DNA of 64,000 bases from Megalobrama amblycephala (taxonomy: Eukaryota; Chordata; Actinopteri; Cypriniformes; Xenocyprididae), in assembly GCF_018812025.1 (NCBI RefSeq), contig NC_063050.1:6858047-6922046 (forward strand). The letters are read 5' to 3'. Shown in pieces: positions 11,160 to 23,100 of this stretch; the stretch's first letter is position 1; each line of letters starts with the position of its first letter. Both the position numbers and the translations under genes were made by a program. Under the pieces are notes generated by a model. It was not told where the DNA came from. It saw nothing but the letters and a program-made list of their open reading frames with translations, and did not search any database.

Positions 11160-12490
11160 TTTCTGGAAGCGGTCGTTTCCTGTCCTCACTGACGGCCACG
11201 ATCACTATTTCACATGTCTGGACGCGTGCTGAAACGATGTTCGTGGGTGTTTCATGTTTTCATATGAGAACATGATCACGTCGACACGCCGGTCGTGACT
11301 CTTCTTTCCTCTGGAAGCTTGAGTCCCCTCTGTTGTTGGCCAGCTGCCGCTTGTGTGTAAAAGCACAGCCGCGGGTCTGCCCGACACTCTGGGAGACCGT
11401 GGAGATCAGCGAGAGCAAACCTCTCGCTCCTCTGCGTGTCGTGTGCCGTCGAGCTGCCGGGCTGCAGCGCGGGTTGTCACGGCAACCCAGCGCTTGCTCG
11501 GCGCTCTAGATACGCGGTTCTCTTGCCTAATATCCATTGTAGCGCCCTCTCTGGTGCACCAGAAGAGGTCTACTTTGCTGATATGGCTTGGGTGACATGA
11601 GGTTGAGGGGTTCCTTCGGGGAACCAACCCCCTAGGGCCCCTCCCTCTCTAGTGCATTGCAAGCTGTGCAGTTTCTGGATTGGATTGCTGGTCCTTCTCA
11701 TAGGGGAACCTAGCATTTCATTCAGAGCTCCAGCTGAGGGACAGACGTCGATTGCAGCATCGGAGAGAGTGCTGTTATGCTCTGGAAATGAGGGTGACGC
11801 TGCCCACTGTAATGGTGTGTGCTTATGCTGACTCAGATTCGGAGTTTACAGCCATGCTTTCCTGGGTGTTCCAGATGTGCATGGAAAACTTGGCAGTATG
11901 GAGGCATATTGGTGCCATAAATATGGAACGCCAAAAGTGCCAAAATCTGCATAAAAGGTTTTCCTCTCTTACTACCCTCTTGGTTGGGGTGGCTGTACAC
12001 AGACCACACCCACCCTGCATGTGAGGCCAAGGCACTCTTTTTGCCTGAGGGTAGTTCTGTGCTGGGGTTGAGCTGCGCTGCTTGACTAACCGTGATCAAG
12101 TCACGACGCAGGCCCTCAGCCAGACGATGTCCATCTCAGTGGTCCAGAAGCGCCCCCTGGCTTAACTTGTGAGGTGTGAGAGGTTGTCAAGCTAAATGCT
12201 TTCTCAATGCTCCCATCTCACGAGGTGGCCTTTTTTCGGTGACACTGTTGAGGACTGAGTCCAGCGGTTCTCGTCAGTTAGTAGCGGACCGGGGAGCTTC
12301 CCATGAAAAACCATTGAGTTCCTCTTGGGCCGCCCCTCAGTCTGCTCGTCGGCAAGGGTGTCGTCCCCGGCAAAAAACTCCGGCCCAGCATGCTCTGCTG
12401 TGTCCGTTGCGGGGAGATGACGCCTCCCGTCTCTGTAGCTGTTTAAGTGGTTGGTGAGAATCACCCCTGAGACGGGCGACCCAGAGATGG
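11160..12490 (+). pseudogene. DIRS gag-like region, degenerate
   Basis: It lies between the left inverted repeat and the RT. Only pieces are readable: DGHDHYFTCLDAC near 11190, CFLNAPISRGGLFS near 12190, and SSWAAPQSARRQGCRPRQKT near 12330. The CFLNAPIS block resembles the FLDSPISQAGLFG block at 35.8 kb, which reads as the same gag family. Stops occur in every frame. Confidence 0.5.
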
Positions 12491-12899
12491 GTGGGGCTGC
12501 TCTTTACACTCCTGGAGGAGGGCCGGGTGGTAAATCCTTTTATTGGGTTTGTTTCTGTTCCGCCGCTGGTATGCCAGCTGTACCCAAATTTTCAAAAAAA
12601 AAAAAAAAAAAAAGAGCAGTTCCTCCATCTCCAGGGTAGAAGAGGGCTTGGAGAACAGTGGGAGGAGAAAAACCTCACCACTCTCATCCCCCTCTTCTGT
12701 CGCCAGCGGACAGCAGCGAGCAGCGGGTAGCCAAAGCCTTGACTGCTCCCTCTGTCCATCTGTGGAACCAGGTAAGTGTTGCCCAGCACACTGTGACACT
12801 GCTTCGGGCCACCTTGCAAAGAGAGCCCCCCGAGCCTTCCTGTGTTCCACCTCGCTGCCCCACTGCGGGTACGCCAGTGGTCCCTTTGGTCCCGCTTGT

Positions 12900-14626
12900 A
12901 TGGTCTCTGCAAGCCTGGTTAGCGCTCCCCAGTCCGTCTCGCTGGCTCATTCGGACCATCAGGCTCGGCTATGCGATTCAGTTCGCCCGGCGTACCCCAG
13001 AGTTCAGGGACATCCACTTCACTACAGTGAAAGGTGTCGATGCCCCTGTCTTGCGTGCGGAAATCGCGGTCCTACTGGCGAAGGATGTGATAAAGCCGGT
13101 CCCTCCAGCCGATATGAGGTCAGGGTTCTACAGTCCCTACTTCATTGTACCCAAGAAGAGCGGTGGATCCTGGACCTGCGAGTTTTGTATCGGAGCCTTC
13201 ACAAGCTACCGTTCAAAATGTTCACGCAGAAACGCATTTTCAAGCGCATCCGTCCCCAGGATTGGTTTGCAGCGATCGACCTGAAGGACACGTACTTCCA
13301 TGTCTCGATTCTTCAGCGACACAGGCCATTCCTGCGTTTTGCGTTTGAAGGTCGAGCATATCAGTACAGAGTCCTACCCTTCGGGCTGGCCCCGTCTCCC
13401 CGCGTCTTCACGAAAGTCGTGGAGGGAGCCCTTGTTCCAGTGAGAGAGCAGAGTGTTCGCATCCTCAACTATCTCAACGACTGGCTCATTCTAGCACAGT
13501 CCCGGGATCAGTTGTACGAACACAGGGATCTGGTGCTCAGACAACTCAGCCAGTTGGGTCTTCAGGTCAACCGGGAAAAGAGCAAACTCTCCCCTGTGCA
13601 GAGGATCTCTTTTCTCGGTATGGAGTTGGATTCGGTCAAACAGACTGCAAGCCTCACAGAGGAACGTGCTCAGTCGGTGTTGAACTGCCTGAATACATTC
13701 ATTGGCAGGACAGCGGTTCCACTGAAATTCTTTCAGAGGCTCCTGGGGCATATGGCAGCCGCAGTGGCAGTAACACCGCTCGGTCTGCTTCATATGAGAC
13801 CACTTCAACACTGGCTTCATGGCCAAGTCCCGAGATGGGCGAGGCAACGCGGCACGTTCCGGGTGGCAATCACTCAGGAGTGCCGCCAAGCCTTCAGCCC
13901 GTGGTCGGACCCTTTGTTTCTTCGGGCAGGAGTGCCCCTAGAGCAAGTGTCCCGGCATACTGTGGTATTCACAGATGCCTCGGCCACCGGCTGGGGCGCC
14001 ACGTACGGGGTATGGTCGGGCCCCCATCTGCATTGGCACATCAACTGCCTCGAGTTGCTAGCAGTACGCCTTGCTCTGAGCTGCCTAAAAGGGCCGCTAC
14101 GGGACAAGCATGTACTGGTAAAAATGCGACCGTTGCGTACATCAACCATCAAGGTGGTCTACGCTCCCGTTGCATGTCGCAACTCTCCCGCCATCTCCTC
14201 CTCTGGAGTCAGAAGCGTCTGAGGTCGCTTCGTGCCATTCTTGTCCCTGGTAGGCTCAACCATGTGGCCGACGAGCTTTCACAAGCTGAGCTGCCAGGAG
14301 AGTGGCGACTCCACCCTCAGGTGGTCCAGCTGATCTGGAGAGAGTTCGGAGGGGCTCAGGTAGACCTGTTTGCCTCACCAGAAACCTCCCACTGCCAGTT
14401 GTTTTACTCCCTGTCCGAGGGAACACTGGGGACAGACGCACTGGCACTCAGCTGGCCCCGGGGCCTTCGCAAATATGCGTTTCCCCCAGTGAGCCTACTT
14501 GCACAGTGCAAAGTCAGGGAGGACGAGGAGCAGGTCCTCTTAGTTGCTCCCTATTGGCCCAACCAGACCTGTTTCCCAGAACTTTCACTCCTTGCGACAG
14601 CCCTCCCTGGCCCATTCCTCTGAGGA
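12900..14626 (+). pseudogene. DIRS reverse transcriptase and RNase H
   Basis: The RT begins in one frame (RLGYAIQFARRTPEFRDIHF, then SPYFIVPKKSGG near 13150). It shifts near 13165 to a second frame with ILDLRVLYRSLHKLPFKM, FAAIDLKDTYFHVSI, YRVLPFGLAPSPRVF and NYLNDWLILAQ. Motif C is YLND, where the catalytic pair should be YxDD, so the first aspartate is lost. RNase H follows (VFTDASATGWGATYG, with GDS-like DAS, and NCLELLAV). Another shift near 14122 leads to ATVAYINHQGG, then LNHVADELSQ and QVDLFASPETSHCQLFYSL. At least two frameshifts and the motif C change make it inactive. It is typical of fish DIRS polyproteins. Confidence 0.85.
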
Positions 14627-14639
14627 AGGACCTTCTTTC

Positions 14640-15658
14640 TCAGAGACGGGGCACTCTTTGGCACCCACGCCCAGACCTCTGGAAACTCCATGTCTGGTCC
14701 CTGGACGGGACACTTATGCCTCGAAGTGGAACCTGTTCATCAAGTGGTGTTCTTCTCGCCGAGAAGACCCCCGAAGATGCTCGATCGGAGTCGTGCTTTC
14801 CTTCTTGCAGCAAGGGTTGGAGCATAGGCTGTCCCCTTCCAACCTCAAAGTCCATACTGCTGCTATCTCCACATATCACGACCACATAGATGGCAAGTCT
14901 GTTGGTCAGCACGACCTGGTCGTCAGGCTCCGAGTCGGTTAAATCATTCTCGTCCTCCCTCCATACCCTCTTGGGACCTTGCTCTAGTGCTAAGAGAACT
15001 CCAGATTGCTCCCTTTGAGCCCTTGCAATCAGCAGACTTAAAGATTCTGTCTATGAAGACTTTGCTGCTGGCTGCATTGGCCTCCATCAAGAGGGTAGGG
15101 GACCTGCAGTCATTTTCGGTCGACGAATCGTGCCTAGAGTTCGGGCCGGGTGACAGCCACGTGGTACTGAGACCCCGGCCTGGCTATGTGCCCAAAGTTC
15201 CTACCACTCCCTTCAGGGACCAGGTAGTGAGCCTGCAAGTGCTGCCCTCGGAGGAGGCAGACCCAGCCCTGGCTTTGCTCTGTCCAGTTCGCGCTTTGCG
15301 ACTGTACATAGACAGAACCCAAAGCCTCAGGACCTCAGACCAGCTCTTTGTCTGTTATGGAGGCCAGCAGAAGGGAAAGGCTGTCTCCAAGCAGAGGATG
15401 GCCCACTGGATAGTGGATGCCATCACCCTGGCTTACCAAGCTCAGGGCGTGCCCTGCCTGCTCAGGTTGCATGCTCACTCCACGAGAGGTGTCGCATCCT
15501 CCTGGGCGCTGGCTCGTGGCGCCTCGCTGACAGACATTTGTTGAGCTGCGGGCTGGGCGACACCTAACACGTTCGCTAGATACTATAGCCTTCGTGTCGA
15601 GCCGGTCTCCTCCCGTGTTCTCGCCACAGGTCAGAGGCACGGAGAGCCCCCGGCTTAG
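14640..15658 (+). pseudogene. DIRS tyrosine recombinase
   Basis: It starts in a frame overlapping the RT end (RDTYASKWNLFIKWC, SPSNLKVHTAAISTYHDHID), shifts near 14935 and continues LALVLRELQIAPFEP and on. The catalytic set is visible: Arg in ASIKRVGDLQSF, H-x-x-R in LHAHSTRGVASSW, and Tyr in FARYYSLRVE. A TGA at 15542-15544 falls between TDIC and AAGWATPNTF, at a spot where CGA (Arg) is usual, so it looks like a CpG-to-TpG change. It ends at TAG 15656-15658. It is dead, by one frameshift and one stop. Confidence 0.85.
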
Positions 15659-15904
15659 TGTCGGCTTGCTGTGCTACATGCGCTTCTTTTCTCCAGAGAG
15701 TCCCTACAAGGCAGACAAGGATGTGGCTTCCGCAGCGTTCCTTTCCCAGTGAAAGGGTACGCTTTCCCAGCGTTATCCAATAGTCTCACTGAATGGGTTT
15801 TGGGGAACAGCAGTGATCGACACTCTCTGTGTTAGCCTTGTCCCACCGTCCTCAGGCAAGGAGGTTCAGGTGGCTTACAACAGAGCGCTGGAAGGGGGCA
15901 GCTC

Positions 15905-16028
15905 CTGTGGCGCTTTGGTAGGGATTCCTATTCGTCGGTCTGTTCGACGTACGTTGAACGTGACGGACTGAATGGGAACGTCTCGGTTACAAAGGTAACC
16001 CTCGTTCCCTGAAGGAGGGAACGGAGAC
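15905..16028. repeat. DIRS internal complementary region
   Basis: Bases 15908-15972 are the inverse of the element's first 55 bases (10561-10615). Bases 15973-16028 are the inverse of its last 52 bases (16263-16314). The two abut with no gap. In DIRS1-type elements this segment templates joining of the two ends into a circle. Confidence 0.8.
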
Positions 16029-17792
16029 GTACGTCCCGTCACCACAGTCGCTGTACCCCGCTGATGCTGCCGCCTATCCGGTTCGGCTCCTAAGCGAAAA
16101 CCTGAAGATGCAACGCACCTGCTGCTCATTATATACCCGCGCTGCGAGGCGAGCAACTGATGCATATGATTGCATGCCAATGTGCATTGGCTCGTTTTAG
16201 TTACACTCAAAGTAGATTGGCCTCTCTAGCAAGATTCCTATTCATCGGTCTGTCCGACGTACGTCTCCGTTCCCTCCTTCAGGGAACGAGGGTTTCCTTT
16301 GTAACCGAGACGTTCACTTGAGTACTTTGTAATGTCTACCAGAGGGTTTGAAGTCTGCCCAGATGAAAAACAGAAAACAGGAGGAGAGATAGAAAAACCC
16401 GAGGCAAATGAGCTGGTACTCCCAAAAGTCTTTTAGATGGTTCGCACAATAAGCACACTCTTCACATACATGCAAAAGAGCGAGGATAAACAAGAAAAAA
16501 GAAAGCACTCTGATAAATGCTACGAATCAAAGTGGGAAAGTAACATTATTACACTACAACATCAGTCAGCAGTAGAGCAGTCATCTCTCTCATCACACAA
16601 GTATTCTCTATCAACTCTTTGCGTGCGCGCTCACATGAGAACAGCGTGCACACTACAACATACGCCATAGAAGAAGTTATCTTAAAGGCACATCAACATT
16701 TAACTTAATTTAGGTGGCCGTTACAACTTACAATATCCCAAATGTTTCCAACTATTTGTAAATCGTGAGAAAATTGCAATTTTAACCAAGGCTGTGGGAC
16801 GTGTGAGGAGTCGCCTGTCAATTGCGTCATACCCGCGTTACCCTCGGTTTCTAGTTTTATTTTGTAGAAACCATGGAAACACCAAAGGCGCTTTAATATA
16901 TCACATTTTAATAGACAAGGGGACAACGGTTTTAATATATTTATAGACAGAAAACCAATTACTGTTATATAGCTCAACACGTTTAATCTTATTGTTTAAA
17001 TCTAATTTTTTGATTTTTTGCGAGTACCATGCTTTACCATGCCTCAGAGAAAAACACTATTTTGTGAAGTAGCTAACATAGCATAATCAGATGCAGCTTT
17101 ATTTTTAGTAACAGTAATATAGCATTTTCTTCAACATACAATACGTTTTAAAATGAATTGCATGCCATTTATCAACACCAGCCACCCAGCATTCAATATG
17201 ATAATATATGATTAATATGATCTAAATACTGTCTCAAACAAGTGTCTCACAGCAGCCACCGAGCAAACGCACAGAGTAATGTTATAACATAATTTTCAAC
17301 ACTCTCAAATGTATCTAATAATAAACAGAGCTGCGTTACCTCATACTCATGACCTGAAAAGCGGAAGCGGAAGCGGCACCGGCGACTGTGACATAATAAA
17401 ATTTGTTATCTCATGACCAGCGGCGCACAATCTCTCAGTGGCCTCGTTCAGCTCCCACCACACTCGGTCCTGCTCTGCTTCATACTACAGTAATGTTAAT
17501 AATTTCATCCATGAACATGATTTCTTCCTGAGTTCTATCCTTATTCTTTTCCACCGTCCGTTGAGATGGAGACCACATGTCCCAAGATTCCGCTCTAAAA
17601 CTTGGCGTCATCAAGCTACGCCTTTGTTTTGAATAGGCTTCTAGCGACCTCAAAATTATTACATACTGCCCCTTTAACCATTAGCATATAAGTAAAATCA
17701 TATGGAAATTATACAGAAACTCAAAATTTCCCCCACAATTCCCCCCTTTTTATCATTAATTAAAATCACTAAGGTAAAAATGCATATCTTAA

Positions 17793-18748
17793 AGGTGCCC
17801 AAGAATGCTTTTTCACAAGATGTAATATAAGTCTAAGGTGTCTCCTGAATGTGTCTGTGAAGTTTCAGCTCAAAATACCCCTTAGATTTTTTTAAATTAA
17901 TTTTTTTAACTTCCTATTTTGGGGCATCATTAACAATGCACTGATTTACGCTGAGCGCCGCCCCTTTAAATCGCGTGCTCCCTGCCACACGAGCTCTCGA
18001 CAATAATACAGTGCATTTACAAAGTTCACACAGCTAATATAACCCTCAAATGGATCTTTACAAGATGTTCGTCATGCATGCTGTATACATGCTTCGAATT
18101 ATGTGAGTAAAGTGTTTATTTTGATGTTAACGTTTGATTCTGAATGAGTTTGAGGCTGTGCTCTGTGGCTAACGGGCTAATGCTACACTGTTGGAGAGAT
18201 TTATAAAGAATGAAGTTGTGTTTATGAATTATACAGACTGCAAGTGTTTAAAAATGAAAATAGCAACGGCTCGTCTCCGTGAATACAGTAAGAAACGATG
18301 GTAACTTTAACCACATTTAACAGTACATTAGCAACATGCTAAGGAAACATTTAGAAAGACAATTTACAAATATCAGTAAAAATATCATGCTATCATGGAT
18401 CATGTCAGTTATTATTGCTCCATCTGCCATTTTTCGCTGTTGTTCTTGCTTGCTTACCTAGTCTGATGATTCGGCTGTGCAGATCCAGACGTTGATACTG
18501 GCTTGTGTAATGCATTGAACATGGGCTGGAATTATGCAAATATTGAAGGGCGTACACCCCGACTGTTACGTAACAGTCGGTGTTATGTTGAGATTCGCCT
18601 GTTCTTCAGAGGTCGTTTAAACAAATGAGATTTATATAAGAAGGAGGAAACAATGGAGTTTGAGACTCACTGTATGTCTTTTCCATGTACTGAACTATTG
18701 TTATTTAACTATGCCGAGGTAAATTCAATTTTTTAATCTAGGGCACCT
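17793..18748. mobile_element. TTAA-flanked AGGTGCCC element, copy A
   Basis: The ends AGGTGCCC and GGGCACCT lie between TTAA at 17789-17792 and 18749-18752; length 956. It contains the perfect palindrome GACTGTTACGTAACAGTC at 18561-18578. Copy B at 51727-52683 is the same family in inverted orientation (957 bases). No coding frame. Confidence 0.8.
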
Positions 18749-18975
18749 TTAAAAAAATATGAAAACAAGTAAATTTATGTTATTACATCACATTTATAGT
18801 CTTCATCTCTGATTTTCGTACAAACAACAAATTGAGGTACATTGCCCAATCATAGAACTAAAGATAGCATCCTTCATTTTACAAACATATGGCATGTACC
18901 ATCTTAGTTGTACACCATCTTTTCATAACAGATGTATTTTGTAGCCCATGATGTGTCATTGTCGAACCTTGGTAA

Positions 18976-19935
18976 GGGGTCAGAAAGTAAAAGTCCTGCC
19001 ATATTTTTATTCCACCCACTGAAGCATTAATGAGATAAATAAGTGATTAATTGAGTGATGATTGAGCATTATTGAAGACACCTGATGATAACAAGCAGAA
19101 TCACCAAAGGAGAAAATCACAATTTTTAAGTTACCATCATCGAGGTCAGGGTTTGTTTTAGTTGAGCTCTTGATCCTTGACTGTTTAATATTAGATTTTG
19201 TTTGAGGCAGTTTTAACTGCATTAAAACCAAACAGACAAGCAAAGTTAAAAGATGATCAGGTGTTGTTGGTTATGTTTTTACATATTCGATCTGAATCAC
19301 TGAACTCATTTAGAGCCCAATCTCTGAGTTAGATTTACATTATTGATTACAGCAGCACTGTGATTCTACAGAAGATCAGCTTTATCAATACAATTTTTTT
19401 TTTTTTTTTGAGTTCTGATTTAAAAAAAAAAAAAAAAAGCGCTCATTTAAACACACAAACATCAAGAATCATCCTGTGAATCTCAACAGTGGCGGCCATC
19501 ATAAAGCATGTTGCAGTGCATTCTGGGAGCCACCAATCAAAATTCATCCATGGCTCCCATCATGAGATTGGGCTTTAAATGAGTTCAGTGACTCAGATCA
19601 AATAATGATTACGTAAAAACATAACCAACATCACCTGATCATCTTTTAACTTTGCTTGTCTGGTTGGTTTTAATGCAGTTAAAACCGCCCAAACAAAATC
19701 TAATATTAAAAAGGCAAGGGTCAAGAGCTCAACTAAAACAAACCCTGACCTCGATGATGGTAACTTAAAAATTTTGATTTTCTCCTTTGGCGATTCTGCT
19801 TTTTATCATCAGGTGTCTTCAATAATGCTCAATCATCACTCAATTTATCACTTAATTATCTCATTAATGCTTCAGTGGATGAGATAAAAATATGGCAGGA
19901 CTTTTACTTTCTGACCCCTGGAATGTCCACCTCTG
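18976..19935. mobile_element. hAT-like element, left end truncated
   Basis: Same family as 20514-21785. The right end CCAGGGGTCAG is read inverted as CTGACCCCTGGAATGTCCACCTCTG, ending at 19935 (shown in part: TGTCCACCTCTG). The left arm AGGGGTCAGAAAGTAAAAGT pairs with 19900-19925. The arms extend several hundred bases, so most of the element could fold back. Confidence 0.65.
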
Positions 19936-20505
19936 ACTAAACCCCATCTTTAATTCTGCAACCAGATTTCCTCCAGCTTACTCTGCATCTGAACATGCTC
20001 TGTAAAGAGTTAGAAGAATCAAGGTTATTTTCAGATAACATTTTACACACAATCTCCTGTGTCTGCTCCAGCACTTCCTACAGAAACAGAAACTTTTTGC
20101 ATTAGTTTGTCAGCACAAAATTCAAACCACAGCACCTCAATCATCTACCACCCCGAACCAATAATCAATAAGTCTGTGTAAATAGTCACAATTTTGTCAG
20201 TCATCAGTTTACCCGCACCAGTGAGAGTCACAAGCTCATCTGCTTATGCCAATTAGTTAGAGGACAGCAGCCCTGAAACTAACACTTCACAATCCATGGT
20301 CACAACTTATCCTTCGCAATTGAGGCCTGTTGTTTTGTCTCTGAATGCAGAGCCATATACAAACAACAATGCTATTCCTTCCCATCCTCCTTTGTTCTCC
20401 CACCAGTCCTTCATACTGTGAATGTTACTGGGCTCTCTGGATAATTTTGATTGCCAGTGGGTCACTGTTTCTCTGTTGTCAAGTCTACAACATTTTACAT
20501 TTAGC
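19936..20505 (-). other. Anonymous stretch, faint coding look on - strand
   Basis: A - strand frame of 66 codons (20507-20307) contains THWQSKLSREPSNIHSMKDW then WENKGGWEGIALLFVYGSAF. Further along, at about 20205, IVTIYTD faintly resembles an RNase H motif of retroelements. Stops follow. The hAT-like element 20514-21785 sits at its edge, and 21787-22000 on the other side again shows a short open - strand frame. It may be an old retroelement. I do not recognise it. Confidence 0.2.
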
Positions 20506-20513
20506 ATTGTGAC

Positions 20514-21785
20514 CAGAGGTGGGTAATCCAGGGGTCAAAGAGTAAAAGTCCTGCCATATTTTTATTCCACCCACTGAAGCATTAATGAGATAAATAAGTG
20601 ATTAATTGAGTGATGATTGAGCATTATTGAAGACACCTGATGATAACAAGCAGAATCACCAAAGGAGAAAATCACAATTTTTAAGACACCATCATCAAGG
20701 TCAGGGTTTGTTTTAGTTGAGCTCTTGACCCTTGACTTTTTAATATTAGATTTTGTTTGGGCAGTTTTAACTGCATTAAAACCAACCAGACAAGCAAAGT
20801 TAAAAGATGATCAGGTGATGTTGGCTATGTTTTTACATAATCATTATTTGATCTGAATCACTGAACTCATTTAGAGCCCAATCTCTGAGTTAGAGTTACA
20901 TTATTGATTACAGCAGCACTGTGATTCTACAGCACAAGATCAACTTTATCAATACAATTTTTCTTTAGAGTTCTGATTTAAAAAAACAAAGCTCATTTAA
21001 ACACACAGACATCAAGAATCATCCTGTGAATATCAACAGTGGTGGCCATCATAAAGCATGTTGCAATGCATTCTGGGTGCCACCAATCAAAATTCATCCA
21101 TGCCTCCCATCATGCATTGCTGCATGAATAAATTATGAGCTGAATTGTCTTAGTAATTTTCTTTATTCTCACTATTTAAATTTTGCTGTTTTTCTGTGAC
21201 TTTTTAGTAGCTTGTTTTCTAATGTTCAGAGTTGATCAATTTATCAGAATATGTTGCTTGTCACCGTTGTTGAGATTCATACGCTGATTATATATTTTTT
21301 GTGATAAGGACAACTTAAAAAAAAATAAATAAATAAATAAATCTGTATTGTAAAAGTTGATCTTGTGCTGTAGGATCACAGTGCTGCTGTAATCAATAAT
21401 GTAAATCTAAATCTAAGAGATTGGGCTCTAAATGAGTTCAGTGATTCAGATCAAATAATGATTATGTGAAAACATAACCAACACCTGGTCATCTTTTAAC
21501 TTTGCTTGTCTGGTTGGTTTTAAAGCAATTAAAATTGCCCAAACAAAATCTAATATTAAAAAGTAAAGGGTCAAAAGCGCAACTAAAACAAACCCTGACC
21601 TCGATGATGGTGTCTTAAAAATTGTGATTTTCTCCTTTGGTGATTCTGCTTGTTATCATCAGGTGTCTTCAATAATGCTCAATCATCACTCAATTAATCA
21701 CTTATTTATCTCATTAATGCTTCAGTGGGTGGAATAAAAATATGGCAGGACTTTTACTCTTTGACCCCTGGATTACCCACCTCTG
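20514..21785. mobile_element. hAT-like foldback element with 8-bp target duplication
   Basis: The ends are CAGAGGTGGGTAATCCAGGG and its exact inverse. ATTGTGAC is duplicated at 20506-20513 and 21786-21793. Length is 1272 and the inverted arms run for several hundred bases. An 8-base duplication and CAGNGGTG-type ends fit the hAT superfamily. No transposase. Related pieces lie at 3.3, 18.98, 38.65 and 48.34 kb. Confidence 0.85.
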
Positions 21786-21793
21786 ATTGTGAC

Positions 21794-23100
21794 CACACAT
21801 AGCCGACAGTGTTCAAATTTAGACCCTCAGTTGAATGCTTGTCAAAATTTGTCGTTTCACTTAAGCCATCTCTAATGATAAAACACTCATTCCAGAGGTT
21901 AATGATATATGGGGCAGAATAGTTCCCCAAACTAACAAATACAATACATAAAGTACAGTCACCATCACACACACTCACACAAGACACATGAATATGAACC
22001 TGCTCAAAGATTGCTTTTGGTGTTAAATCTAAAAAACATATTTAAACTTCACATTTTATCCTTTAGTTTTTACATGATCTGTTATCCAGTCTCAGAACAT
22101 CTCTGTTCATTATCATTCTTTTTCACAAAAGTCAGCTGGGTTGTTTTGGTTCTAATCAAAACAACCTACCATGCTTTGGAATTATACTCTGCCATGTCTA
22201 ATGACCTGCAGGAATAAAACTATGATAGAGACACATTAGTTCAAAATCACACAGCCTCACAGATTCAGGGATTCATCGTAATGCTGAATCTGAAACTTCT
22301 ATACAGTTCTTGCCAATAGGGCAACCAACATCATGTTAATAAATTTTACTTTGGTCTCCCCAGAAATTACGGACAATCACCTCATGGTCTCAGTCGGCTC
22401 TTGAAAGCTCATTCCCATCAGCTCTTTATCAATAATCTTTTTCCTTAGGGTCTTGTCCCCTGGCATAGCTGCATCAAGTTGTGGACACCCTTGCTGAAAG
22501 TTATTTGACCATATATTTTTTTAAGATTATGTTTTGCAGTGAAAGTGTTTTATTGTAATAATTCAGGGAATACCTGTAAAATAACAGTACATAGAACAGA
22601 GAAGAACGTGACGAATGACAACCAAATCAAACAGAACATGATGGTGACTCTGACATTTATAGTGTGTTAAATGAAGACTTGCAGTGCATTAGGGTACAAC
22701 GGGGTTAAAGGTGCCTTTGATTTTATTTTTCTTGCTGCAGCACTTTGCAAAACAACTGCTTCTCAAGACGCACGTGCAAAGTTGTCTGATTCTTGACGTG
22801 ATTGCGGGCAGCAGCGCAAAGTTGATTCTGAGGTAGTTTGAACCAATATTTTATGTTTTTTAAAATGTTGTCGATTTAAGTAGCAAATGAGAATTGATTA
22901 AATTAATGTTTATATTTTCAGACAAAGGTTATGCTGTTTTTTCATAAACACAAGATGTAGCTTCAATACAATGTGAGTTGTTTTGGGGGGGGGGGGGGGG
23001 ATGTGTGATTTTTGTAAATCTGTTATGAATCAAGTTGTATTTCTTTACATGATCTTTATGATTTACAGGGGGGGGAGTATTTACAACACTTTTAATCAAG
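21794..23100. other. Intron 1 of copy 1, no recognisable gene
   Basis: It holds a short open - strand frame at 21754-21987 and anonymous AT-rich sequence. A segment at about 22735-22850 (GCAGCACTTTGCAAAACAAC, TTGATTCTGAGG) matches intron 1 of receptor copy 2 at 51030-51120 and so is ancestral intron. A poly-G run lies at 22985-23000. Confidence 0.5.

Larger units (their letters stand above)
10561..16314 (+). mobile_element. DIRS-type tyrosine-recombinase retrotransposon, structurally complete
   Basis: The order is gag-like region, reverse transcriptase (RT) with RNase H, then tyrosine recombinase, with no LTRs or integrase. Inverted terminal repeats: the left end (10561-10775) pairs with 16080-16250. 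An internal complementary region at 15905-16028 joins the complement of the left end (CGTGACGGACTGAATGGGA) to the complement of the right end (CGTCTCGGTTACAAAGG). This is the layout used by DIRS elements to circularise. GTT occurs at both junctions (10558-10560 and 16312-16314), as expected for DIRS integration, and no target duplication is seen. It is GC-rich (over half G+C) in AT-rich surroundings. All the coding parts carry disabling changes. Confidence 0.85.
10492..17673. mobile_element. TTAA-flanked element split by DIRS
   Basis: The left end AGGTGCAATATGTAATAATT (then TTG) and the inverted right end AATTATTACATACTGCCCCT match. TTAA flanks both sides (10488-10491 and 17674-17677). Without the DIRS insertion it is about 1.4 kb. 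Another copy's left part starts at about 31348. Non-coding. Confidence 0.65.

Noticed and set aside
12592..12959. - strand frames opposite the DIRS reverse transcriptase
   Set aside because: They are the reverse of the RT region and include poly-A read as Phe.
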